Positions 1 through 7,800 of a stretch of DNA of 8,117 nt are shown here, piece after piece (position 1 is the first letter of the stretch; each line of letters starts with the position of its first letter). This stretch comes from Planctomycetota bacterium (GTDB lineage Bacteria > Planctomycetota > Planctomycetia > Isosphaerales > Isosphaeraceae), in assembly GCA_021777685.1 (NCBI GenBank), contig JAJYDH010000299.1, positions 1 through 8,117 on the forward strand, written 5' to 3'. The position numbers were made by a program, and so were the translations under genes. Below the pieces are notes generated by a model, which saw only the letters and a list, made by a program, of their open reading frames with translations, was not told the origin of the DNA and did no database searches.

Positions 1-16
1 CGTCCACGGTCCTCGA

Positions 17-56
17 CCCCTCTCCCCAACCCTCTCCCACAAGGGGAGAGGGAGTC
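17..56. repeat. C/T-rich palindromic repeat, copy 1 (intergenic)
   Basis: CCCTCTCCCC (18-27) and GGGGAGAGGG (43-52) form a perfect 10-bp inverted pair. A second option pairs CCCTCTCCC (30-38) with GGGAGAGGG (44-52), so two exclusive hairpins are possible. The 36-nt core 17-52 matches the reverse complement of 7197-7232 at 34 of 36 positions (by eye). The right flank GGGAGTCAGAAAGA (50-63) recurs almost unchanged next to the third copy at 7346-7360, which shows the repeat unit extends beyond the palindrome. It lies downstream of oleD. Confidence 0.85.
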
Positions 57-101
57 AGAAAGACCGCCCTCGACGTCGTTTATGGCTCGTTCAACGGTAT
101 T

Positions 102-118
102 GGGACGCGAAGCGTCCC
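102..118. terminator. Hairpin downstream of oleD, possible transcription-end structure
   Basis: GGGACGC (102-108), GAA loop, GCGTCCC (112-118): a perfect 7-bp GC-rich stem. On the oleD transcript the loop reads UUC, closed by a G-C pair, about 105 nt after the oleD stop. No U-tract follows (AATACCG), so intrinsic termination is unproven; it could instead be an RNA-stabilising hairpin or another small dispersed repeat. Confidence 0.3.
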
Positions 119-222
119 CTACGAACTCCAAAACCGAGAGGGGCACCCGGAAAGCCCTGCCCAAGGGAAAAGACCATGTTATCGGGCCGGCATCCTTCGC
201 GAATATAAGCAAGGACGGGACA

Positions 223-1215
223 TCAACGCGACTCGGCGAACCATCGGCCGAGCCGGCGGAGCCCCTCGTCGATCGAGACGGTCGGCCTGTAGCCGAGGTC
301 TCGGCGTGCGGCTTCGATGTTGTACCAGTGGGAGGTGGAAAGCTGCTGCACGAGGAACCGGGTCATCATCGGCTCGCCCGGGAGCCGGAACGTCCGATGC
401 GCGGATTCCAGCAGGGCCCCGGCCAGCCGGGCGACCGTGGGCGAGACCGTGCGCCTGACCGGCGGCAGTCCGGCGGCTCGGAGGATGCCGTCGATGAGCA
501 GCCAGAGCGGCCACGGGTCGCCCTGCGAGATGAAATACGCCCGACCCGACACCGGCGAGCTGGGCGCCAGCCGGTCGGCGGCCAGGAGGTGCGCGAGCGC
601 GGCGTTGTCGATGTAAGTCGAGTCGACCAGGTTGGTTCGATTGCCGATCCGGCGGAGCCTGCCCGCCCGGGCGCGGGCGACGATCCGGGGGATCAGGTGG
701 TTGTCCCCCGGACCCCAGATCAGGTGAGGACGGAGGGCGACGGTCGCCAGTTTGGCTTTGTCTTGGCCCAGGACGATCCGCTCGGCCTCGGCCTTGGTCT
801 CGGGATAGGGCGCGTCGTAGTGGTCGGGGTACGGCAGCGACTCGTCGACCCCTTCGAGGTCCCCCCCGCCGTGGACGACGCTCGGCGAGCTGGTGAAGAC
901 GAGCCGGCCGACGCCCCGCGAATGGCACGCGTCCACCACATTCTGGGTTCCTCTGACATTCGCGCGGATGAACTCCTCGCGAGGGCCCCAGAATCCCGCC
1001 TTCGCCGCGACGTGAAAGACGACGTCAACCCCCTCGACCGCCCGGAGCACCGAGTCGCGATCGGCCACGTCGCCCCGAATCGTCTCGACGCCGAGGGCCC
1101 GCAACTCGGGATAGTCCCCCCGGGCCAGGCTCCGGACCGAGTCGCCCCGTTCGGCCAGTTGCCGGACGATCGCCCCGCCGAGGAACCCGCCGCCGCCCGT
1201 CACCAGCGCCTTCAC
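223..1215 (-). CDS. oleD: OleD, NAD(P)H-dependent 2-alkyl-3-ketoacid reductase (extended SDR)
   Basis: 330 aa. OleD reduces the beta-keto acid from OleA to a beta-hydroxy acid, the OleC substrate. The N-terminal Rossmann motif is TGGGGFLG (6-13), with DVVFHVAAKAG (64-74), TSSPSVV (108-114, catalytic Ser among Ser109-112) and the YPETK Tyr137/Lys141 pair. The C-terminal substrate region runs to about 325. It belongs with 3-beta-hydroxysteroid dehydrogenase/isomerase-like SDRs. The frame is open 54 codons upstream (to 1377) inside oleC, but the Rossmann fold begins right at KALVTGG, so the GTG at 1215 is chosen. It shares the GTGA overlap with the oleC TGA (1214-1212) and has GAGG 8 nt upstream. 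It is the last visible gene of the operon. The next 222 nt to the window edge are non-coding. Confidence 0.94.
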   Translation of the reverse strand: MKALVTGGGGFLGGAIVRQLAERGDSVRSLARGDYPELRALGVETIRGDVADRDSVLRAVEGVDVVFHVAAKAGFWGPREEFIRANVRGTQNVVDACHSRGVGRLVFTSSPSVVHGGGDLEGVDESLPYPDHYDAPYPETKAEAERIVLGQDKAKLATVALRPHLIWGPGDNHLIPRIVARARAGRLRRIGNRTNLVDSTYIDNAALAHLLAADRLAPSSPVSGRAYFISQGDPWPLWLLIDGILRAAGLPPVRRTVSPTVARLAGALLESAHRTFRLPGEPMMTRFLVQQLSTSHWYNIEAARRDLGYRPTVSIDEGLRRLGRWFAESR

Positions 1216-2882
1216 TTGGTTTGCCTCGCGGCCCAGAGGGCCAGCTTCTCTCGGAAGATCTTGGCGTTGTGGCGGATGTCGACCGGGAACGACGGGTGGC
1301 GGAGGAAGGTGGCGATCCCGCGGGTGATTGGGTTCGTCTGGGAGAGGGCCCGCAACTCGTCGCGAACCCGATCCCACTCCCCGCGTCCCACGGTCGGCTT
1401 CGTCTCAACGCAGAGGATTGGCTTCGCCTTTCCCGGCGGACCCACGCCCACCAGCGCCGTCCGCGCGACGTCCGGGTGGACGTTGAAGACCCCCTCACAG
1501 GGGTCCGTAAACAGAGTGCCGGATTCGGTTTGCACCCGATGCGACTTCCGCCCGCAGTACCAGATACGGCCTTGCTCGTCGCGCCGGCCGAGGTCGCCCA
1601 TCCGGTGCCAGAAGCCGCCCGAGGCCGGGTCGTCGATCTTGGCCAGGGCCGTCGCCTCGGGCCGGTTGAAGTATGACCGGGTGACGACCGGCCCCTTGAC
1701 CACGATCTCGCCGACCTCGCCCTCGGGCACCAGAAGCTCATCCGACCAGGCCGAAATGGGTTCGTCCTGGATTCGGATCAGCTCGGCCCGCATCCCCTCG
1801 ACCGGCCGGCCGACGCAGACCCCCTCGCCCCGGTCGGTCGCGTGCCGGGTCTCGCCCAGGATCTCGTCCGAGCCGATCGAGCAGACCGGGAGGGACTCGG
1901 TCGCCCCATACGGTGTGTAAATTTGGACATCAGGTTCGAGCAGGTCCGCGAACGTCTCCAGGACCCTCGCCGGGACCGGGGCACCGGCCGAGATGACCCG
2001 GCGGAGGGTCGGCAGCTTGAAGCCGTGTGCTTTCCCATGATCCCCAACCCGTCGGATCAGCGCGGGCGAGCCGAAGAGGTTCGTCACGCCGAAGTCGTCG
2101 ATGGCCTCGAAGATCCGGGCCGGGTTGACCTGTCCGGGCCGGGTGGCGTCCATCTCGGGGACCACGCAGGTCATGCCCAGGATCGGGCCGAAGAGGGCGA
2201 AGAGTGGGAAGGTGCAGAGGTCGACCTCGCCGGGCCGGATGTCGTAAGTCTTTCGGAGCAGATCGATCTGGGCGTGAAAGATCGCGTGGGTGTAGACGGC
2301 CCCTTTGGGGACGCCGGTGCTCCCGCTGGTGAAGAGGATGGCGGCGGTGTCGTCGGGGGCGGCCGGGGCCGGGATCGGGACGTCGACCGAGTCCAGGTAA
2401 TCCCGCTCATAACAATCGAGCCACCCCCCTGGCCAGCCGGGATCGATCGTGACCGTGGTCTTGACCGTCGCCTTGCCCCAGCCCAACAGCCGGCGCGCGA
2501 CCTGAGCTTTGGAGATGCCGATGAAGGCGTCGGGCCGGGCCTCGGCCAGGCAGGGGCCGAGGTTCTTGATCCCCAGGCCGGGGTCGACCAGCACCGGGAC
2601 GATGCCGGCCTTGAAGAGGCCGAAGGTGAGGGCGAAGAAGCTCAGGCCCGGCTTGACCATCAGGACGGCGCGGGAGCCCGGCCCGATCCCCTTGGCCCGG
2701 AGCCCGGCCGCGGCCAGGTCGCTCATCTCGTCGAGCTGGCGGAAGGTCCAGTGGACGTGCCGGGCCAGGCCCGCCCGATCCCGGCCGCTCGGGGCCAGGA
2801 CGGCCAGGGCGTGCGGCCGGTCGCGGGCCATCGCGGTCAGGCCGGCGGCGATGTTGGCGCTGGCCGATTCCACGCCGGTCAT
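1212..2882 (-). CDS. oleC: OleC, AMP-dependent beta-lactone synthetase
   Basis: 556 aa, ANL superfamily (acyl-CoA synthetase / luciferase fold). OleC activates the 2-alkyl-3-hydroxyacid with ATP and cyclises it to a beta-lactone. In order: phosphate-binding loop ILFTSGSTGVPKG (182-194), adenine-region motif YTPYGATES (322-330), HRMGDLGRRDEQGRIWYCGR (426-445, ribose-binding Asp430), and the C-terminal subdomain with RHNAKIFREKL (538-548), where Lys541 is the likely catalytic lysine. Family members annotated as fatty-acid CoA ligases have similar motifs; position between oleB and oleD fixes the call. The frame is open another 105 codons upstream, but that extension is a basic, Arg/Pro-rich antisense-like sequence lying over oleB. 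The ATG at 2882 has GGGAGG 4 nt upstream and an ATGA overlap with the oleB stop. The stop overlaps the oleD start as GTGA. Confidence 0.95.
   Translation of the reverse strand: MTGVESASANIAAGLTAMARDRPHALAVLAPSGRDRAGLARHVHWTFRQLDEMSDLAAAGLRAKGIGPGSRAVLMVKPGLSFFALTFGLFKAGIVPVLVDPGLGIKNLGPCLAEARPDAFIGISKAQVARRLLGWGKATVKTTVTIDPGWPGGWLDCYERDYLDSVDVPIPAPAAPDDTAAILFTSGSTGVPKGAVYTHAIFHAQIDLLRKTYDIRPGEVDLCTFPLFALFGPILGMTCVVPEMDATRPGQVNPARIFEAIDDFGVTNLFGSPALIRRVGDHGKAHGFKLPTLRRVISAGAPVPARVLETFADLLEPDVQIYTPYGATESLPVCSIGSDEILGETRHATDRGEGVCVGRPVEGMRAELIRIQDEPISAWSDELLVPEGEVGEIVVKGPVVTRSYFNRPEATALAKIDDPASGGFWHRMGDLGRRDEQGRIWYCGRKSHRVQTESGTLFTDPCEGVFNVHPDVARTALVGVGPPGKAKPILCVETKPTVGRGEWDRVRDELRALSQTNPITRGIATFLRHPSFPVDIRHNAKIFREKLALWAARQTK
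1224..1227 (-). promoter_or_regulatory. Shine-Dalgarno of oleD
   Basis: GAGG on the minus strand, 8 nt before the GTG at 1215 and inside the end of oleC. It supports the GTG start, which also forms a GTGA overlap with the oleC stop. Confidence 0.5.
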
Positions 2883-3802
2883 CCGACCTCCCGGAGCACC
2901 GGATGGGCCGCGAGAAACCGCTCGACCAGCGGGATGATCCGGTCGCCCGCGTCTTCGAGGACGTAATGGCCGCAGTCGGCGAAGGGGTGGACCTCGGCCT
3001 TCGGGAACCGGCGGGTCCACTCGTCGAGGAAGTGGCGGTCGAAGACGAAATCCTTCAGGCCCCAGGCGATCAGCATCGGGACGTCGGCGAACAGGGGGAG
3101 TTTCTCGGCCGTCTCGGCGACGATGTCGTAACCCCGGTCGCCCGGCCCGAGCGGGATGTCCTGGACGAACCGGAGGGTCGCGATCCGGTTGGCCCACGAG
3201 TCATAAGGGGCGGTGTAGGCGTCGCGGAGTTCCTTGGACATCGGCCGACGCTTGCAGCCGACCCGCGCGGCGATCGCGGCGAAAGCATTGTGGCCCCGGA
3301 CCAGCCAGGCCCCGAGCCGGGTGTTCCGGCAGACCCACAGAGGCCAGGGGAAGGGTTTCGACGCCGGGAGCGGGAAGGCCGCCGTGTTGAGGATCACCAG
3401 CCGGGCGATCCGCTCGGGGTGCCTGGCGGCGTAGGCCATGCCGATCATCCCGCCCCAGTCGTGGACGACCAGCGTGATCCCCCGGTCGACTTCGAGGTGA
3501 TCCAGGAGCGCCTCAAGGTCGTCGACCCGGCTCTTGAGCGTGTAGGCATATTTCGAGTCGTCCGGCTTATCGGACATGCCACAGCCGATGTGATCCGGCA
3601 CGATCGTCCGGTACGAGCCCTTCAGGGCCTCGACCAGATTTCGGTAATAGAACGACCAGGTCGGATTGCCGTGGATCATCACCACCGGCTCGCCCGCCCC
3701 TTCATCGAGATAGTGGAGGCGGAGGCCATCGCGGTCGAAGTTTTGGCCGCGGTGGTTGAGGAGCAGGAAGGCGTCGAGAGTGGGGTTGAGCGACCTGATC
3801 AT
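2879..3802 (-). CDS. oleB: OleB, alpha/beta-hydrolase-fold beta-lactone decarboxylase
   Basis: 307 aa from the chosen ATG. OleB proteins resemble haloalkane dehalogenases and convert the cis-beta-lactone made by OleC into a cis-olefin plus CO2. Visible motifs are HGNPTWSF (44-51, oxyanion region with Asn46 and Trp49), VVHDWGGMIG (112-121, nucleophile Asp115 followed by Trp116), WGLKDFVF (247-254, likely acid Asp251) and DCGHYVLEDA (276-285, general base His279). A cap region lies between about 145 and 235. Two in-frame GTG codons at 3811 and 3808 could give 2-3 extra residues, but they overlap the end of oleA and have no spaced Shine-Dalgarno, whereas GGAG sits 8 nt before the ATG at 3802. 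The ATG is 2 nt after the oleA TGA, and the oleB TGA overlaps the oleC ATG. It is a separate gene here, unlike the OleBC fusions known from actinobacteria. Sequence alone could suggest a haloalkane dehalogenase; the operon decides for OleB. Confidence 0.94.
   Translation of the reverse strand: MIRSLNPTLDAFLLLNHRGQNFDRDGLRLHYLDEGAGEPVVMIHGNPTWSFYYRNLVEALKGSYRTIVPDHIGCGMSDKPDDSKYAYTLKSRVDDLEALLDHLEVDRGITLVVHDWGGMIGMAYAARHPERIARLVILNTAAFPLPASKPFPWPLWVCRNTRLGAWLVRGHNAFAAIAARVGCKRRPMSKELRDAYTAPYDSWANRIATLRFVQDIPLGPGDRGYDIVAETAEKLPLFADVPMLIAWGLKDFVFDRHFLDEWTRRFPKAEVHPFADCGHYVLEDAGDRIIPLVERFLAAHPVLREVG
2887..2892 (-). promoter_or_regulatory. Shine-Dalgarno of oleC
   Basis: GGGAGG on the minus strand, 4 nt before the ATG at 2882 and within the oleB coding region. 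It supports the short oleC over the in-frame extension to 3197. Confidence 0.65.
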
Positions 3803-3804
3803 AC

Positions 3805-4857
3805 TCACCACTCCACGCCGAGCATCAGGCAGTTCAGGCCCGAGCCGATCCCGAGCAGGCCCACGCGGTCGCCGGCCCTGAGGAAGTCGCGCTCCTCGGC
3901 CATCGCGGCGGTGAGGGGGAGCGAGACGGTGCCGATGTTCCCGAGGTGGGTGTACGTCGAGAACTCCTTCTTCATGTCGATCCCGAGCGAGTTCAGCACG
4001 GTCGACCGGTGGCTAGACCCGACCTGGTGGCAGATGACCTTGTCGACCTGCTCCTCGCGCCAGCCGAGCTTGCGGAGGAACGCCTTCCAGGTCTTGTGCC
4101 CGAGCTCGACCCCGTGCTTGAGCACGGCGATCGAGTCGGTCGCCATGAACTGGTGGAATTGCGAGGGGGCGAGGGAGTTCAACGCCTCGAACCCCCACCG
4201 GCAGAGCGAGTGGAACTGCGGGGCATTCTGCGTGACGCCGCCGACCAGCCTCCGCCGCTTCGGCCCGGTGAACGAGCCGTCGGTCAGGATCACCGCCACC
4301 GCGCCCGAGCCGCCGGTCAGGGTGGCCAGCGAGTCCTTGAACGTGTCCATCGACCGGGCCTTGAGCATCTTCTCGATGGCGATGTCGTTGATCTCGCGCG
4401 AGGTCTCGCACGAGACGACCATCCCGGCCCGGATCTGCCCCAGCTCGATCCGGTTGGCGATGTCCACCATCCCGTTGAGCACCCCCAGGCAGGCGTTGCT
4501 CAGGTCGTAGATCGCCGCGCCGGTGCCGACCCCGACCTTCGCCGCGACCCGGCAGGCCGTGGCCGGCTCCAGCAGCTCCCGGCAGACCCCCGCGTAGATC
4601 AGGACGTCGATGTCGGCCGGCCGGACCGAGGAGCCGCAGAGCGCGTGCTTCGCCGCGGCGGTCGCCCCCTCGGAGATCGGGTAGCCGGGGTCCCACCACC
4701 GACGCTCGACGATCCCGGTCAGCGATTCGAGCTGGCCTCGGGGGATGCGCAGGGCGTCGTAGACCCCCTTGAGCCGGCCCTCCAGCTCGTCCGACGTCAC
4801 GACCACCGGCGGCAGTTCGTAGCCGATGGCCTCGATGAAAACCCTCGAATATCGCAT
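3805..4857 (-). CDS. oleA: OleA, head-to-head acyl-CoA condensing enzyme (thiolase fold)
   Basis: 350 aa, usual size for OleA. OleA joins two fatty acyl-CoAs by non-decarboxylative Claisen condensation into a 2-alkyl-3-ketoacid, the first step of long-chain olefin synthesis. The nucleophilic Cys is Cys123 in DLSNACLGVLNG. Glu97 (CRELLEPAT) lies 26 residues before it, the same spacing as Glu117/Cys143 in Xanthomonas OleA. His277 (VICHQVGSSHR) and Asn307 (THLGNIGT) complete the thiolase-type active site. The C-terminal GIGSGLNCLMLG matches the glycine-rich end of KAS III-like enzymes. These features and the ole neighbours argue against a FabH-type KAS III. The ATG at 4857 follows the synthase stop (TAG, 4867-4865) by 7 nt. 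Only a poor AAGG lies 2 nt upstream, so translation probably depends on ribosomes finishing the upstream gene. The stop overlaps alternative GTG starts of oleB. No transmembrane segment is evident; a cytosolic enzyme is expected. Confidence 0.95.
   Translation of the reverse strand: MRYSRVFIEAIGYELPPVVVTSDELEGRLKGVYDALRIPRGQLESLTGIVERRWWDPGYPISEGATAAAKHALCGSSVRPADIDVLIYAGVCRELLEPATACRVAAKVGVGTGAAIYDLSNACLGVLNGMVDIANRIELGQIRAGMVVSCETSREINDIAIEKMLKARSMDTFKDSLATLTGGSGAVAVILTDGSFTGPKRRRLVGGVTQNAPQFHSLCRWGFEALNSLAPSQFHQFMATDSIAVLKHGVELGHKTWKAFLRKLGWREEQVDKVICHQVGSSHRSTVLNSLGIDMKKEFSTYTHLGNIGTVSLPLTAAMAEERDFLRAGDRVGLLGIGSGLNCLMLGVEW
3811..3814 (-). promoter_or_regulatory. Shine-Dalgarno of oleB (decides the start)
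   Basis: GGAG on the minus strand, inside the last codons of oleA, 8 nt before the ATG at 3802. This spacing favours that ATG over the GTG codons at 3811 and 3808, which are too close to the GGAG to use it. Confidence 0.6.
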
Positions 4858-4864
4858 CGCCTTG

Positions 4865-7800
4865 CTATCCGATCAGCCTGAGCGTGAAGTCGTTCATCTG
4901 GTAGATGACCCGGCCGTCGACATCGAGAAAACCATCTGCCTTGATCCACCGGCCGGCGTCGTCGATCTCGGTGACGGCCGCCCGGACGGTGACGAGGCGG
5001 TCGGTTGGCAGGATCTGCCCTCGGTAGGTCCACCGATGGAGGTCGCCCACCCCGACCGACTCGAACCGGGCTCCCGGCCGGGCCCCCCACCGCTCTCCCG
5101 CTACCACTTTAAGGAGTTGCTGGAAGGATTCCAAACCCAGAGATCCCGGGCAGACCGGATCCTGGTGGAAATGGGCCTCGAAGAACCACTCGGCCGGGTC
5201 GACCAGCTTCGTCCCCAGGATGAACCCCAGCCCGTGCGGGCCGCCCTCCGGATGGTACGCCTCGACCCGGTCGATCATCCCCCACCGCCGGTCCGGGAAC
5301 GGTGAGACGTCCGGGTAGGCGAAGGATTTGCCCCGCCCCGGCCCCGGCTCGGACCAGAGGGCCGCGTCGCGGATGCCGACCTGGTTCGCCAGCGCGGCCT
5401 TGCTGAAGAAGCCGAAGGTCGTCTCCCCCCTGTACACGGGACGGCCCGAGGCCCACATCTCGAAGTCGTATTGCTGGATGATCATCCCGCCCGACTTCGA
5501 GACCCGGGTCAGGGTGCTCGCCGTGGTCAGGGTGCCGATGTCCCGGCCGATCGGTTCGAGCTGGACGGCCGAGCCGCCGAGGTTCCGGAACGAGAGGTCG
5601 ACGTCGCTCGTCAGGGCCGAGCCGACGTAGGCCGCCAGCCAGCCGCAGGGCTGGAGGGCCGTCTCCAGGAGGACCGCGAACGGCATGACGTCCTGGCGGT
5701 CGGCCTCGAAGTACCAGGCGTCGGGCGGGACGTCGTACTCGGCGACCGCCCGGGAGCCGGCGACCATCTTCCAGGGCTCGCCCGAGACCTCGACCACCCG
5801 GTCGAGGAACTGGTACGGAGGGCCCGGGAGCCGTGCGATGACCCGCCCCTCGTCGAAGATCCGGTAGGGCTCGCCGAACGCCTCGGAGGGCCTGCCGATC
5901 GCGAAGGCCAGGATGCGGGAGGTGTCGTAGAGGGCCGGCCTCGCGGCCGATTGCCCCGACTTCGCCCAGATCCGGGCCAGCGTCTCGCGGTCGAGCCCGG
6001 TCATCCGGAGCGTCATATCGGTGATCTCGACGATCGGCCTGCCGTCGGCGAGCATGAGGGCGTCGCAGATCACATAGGGCTCGGGCCGGAAGCCGATCTC
6101 CTTGAGCGTGACCTCATACGTCACGGTCCTGGTCGACTCGATCACCTGCCCCCGGCACTTGAGCCGGCTCGCCACGCCCGGGACCGGCTGGCAGGCCACC
6201 TGACCGGCCTCGCCGATCCAGCCCATCCGGATCAGGAAGACCCGGAGCGTGTGCAGGCAGCACTCGTACATGAGCGTGCCGGGCATGACGCGGTCGTCGA
6301 CGAAATGGCAGGTCATGAACCAGTCGTCGGGGCGGATATCGGCCTCGCCCCGGATCAGCCCCAGGCCGAACCGGCCGCCGGCCGGGTCGATCAGGGGGAC
6401 GCGATCCACGAGCCGCATCAGGCCGCCCGGCAGTCGCGCCGGCTCATGGAGGTTGAGCCCGCCGAAGGCCGGGCCGAACGCCCCGACGAGGTCGCCCCGG
6501 CGGAGGGCCTCGACCTGGCCGTCGTCCAGCGATTCGACGGCCATCGGCACCGGCGGCTCCCAGTCGTCCGGCCGGATGCCGGGCATCGGTCGGAGGTCCA
6601 GCGCGGTCTTGACGATCCCCTGCCCCGCCGCCAGCGCCTCGGCCGTGAAGAAGCCCGCGCAGCCGTCCCGCATCGACATCAGGGGGCGGCCGTCGACCGT
6701 CGCCTCGAACCGGAACCGGAACAGCCGCGAATCCCCCTGGCGGAAGAAGCCGTCGACGGCGATGTCGTAGCGGATCACCTCGCCGGGCCGGGGAAGCTCG
6801 TCGTGGAACACGACCACTGCATCCAGGAGCCGGTAGACCGCCAGCCCCTTCGTCTCGAAGTCGACCCCCAGGTACGCCGAGAGGAACAGGTCGGCCTGGC
6901 CCGCCTCGACGGCCACGCAGGTCGGGATGCGCCCGCCGTCGAGATACCACCCGTCCGGCAAGACGTCATGCTCGGTGACGACTCGCCCCGTCGTCATCGA
7001 ACGGGGCTCGCCCTCGATGGTCATGATCCGGTCGACCAGCATCAGGGGCTCGTCGGGGAGCCGGACCCGCGTGGGATGGGCGTCGATCGCGGCGAACTCC
7101 TCGCCGAGGACGTCGCCGATCCGCCCGACGGCGAATTCCAGGCAGCCCGCGCGATCGAGGGCCGGACCTGGGCTGACCTCTAGCAAGTCTCTGGCCCCCT
7201 CTCCCCTCGCGGGAGAGGGTTGGGGAGAGGGGGCCGTGGCATGACCAGCGGGCGCGGACGAAGCCACCGGCTGTCCTCGAAGAGATGGGGACATCAAGCG
7301 AACATCATCCGACCCGCCGCCCCGGCCCTCCCCCGCAAGTGGGGAGGGAGTCGGAAAAGATCCGGAATCCAGGAGGGGGCCCGTCCCGCCCTCGGCCAGC
7401 CTCCCGATCAACTCCATCTGGAACGCGATCTGCCGGGCCAGGGCATCGCCGATCCCTCCCGAGACCTGGAGGAACGCCCGGTGCGCCCCTCCCCTGGCCG
7501 TCTCGGTCGCGAGGACCTGGCGGCGGAGCGGGTCGGCGGCGAGCAGGGCGGCGAGGTCGGACACCGGGGAAGGCTCCCAATCCGGGCGAGGGGTCGATTC
7601 ATGGTCCTTGGAGTGCGGGAGCTTGCTCCCGCTTTGCCCGGCGGAGCTTGCTCCGCGAGCTGACGTCGCATCGGGGGTCGGGCTCGGAGCAAGCTCCTCG
7701 GAGAAAGGCGGGAGCAAGCTCCCGGACTCCAAAGGGCTTCGCCCCGGAAAGATCGATCGGCCGGGCCCCTGCGTCAGGACGGGCGTTGGGAGCGGAATCC

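Larger units (their letters stand above)
1..222. other. Non-coding region downstream of oleD
   Basis: No supported gene. It holds the C/T-rich palindrome (17-56) and the 7-bp hairpin (102-118). A 28-codon minus-strand frame (177-91) has no ribosome-binding site and runs through the hairpin. No convincing promoter was seen on either strand. Confidence 0.7.

Noticed and set aside
91..177. 28-codon minus-strand frame downstream of oleD
   Set aside because: No Shine-Dalgarno and no similarity I recognise, and it runs through the hairpin at 102-118.
1216..1377. N-terminal extension of oleD into oleC
   Set aside because: The Rossmann fold starts right after the GTG at 1215, and the extra 54 residues look like an out-of-frame reading of oleC.
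82..1920. Long plus-strand open frame (612 codons) opposite oleD and oleC
   Set aside because: Its product is Arg/Pro/Gly-rich with no recognisable domain and lies antisense to two clear enzymes. Such frames are expected opposite GC-rich coding sequence. The same applies to plus-strand frames at 1842-2966, 2903-4510, 3946-4881 and 5471-7183.
2883..3197. N-terminal extension of oleC into oleB
   Set aside because: The 105 extra residues are basic and Arg/Pro-rich, overlap oleB coding sequence, and the ATG at 2882 has a good Shine-Dalgarno and an ATGA overlap.
7606..7735. CRISPR-like array of repeated palindromes
   Set aside because: The units alternate in orientation, are irregularly spaced, have no uniform spacers and lie within a coding frame.
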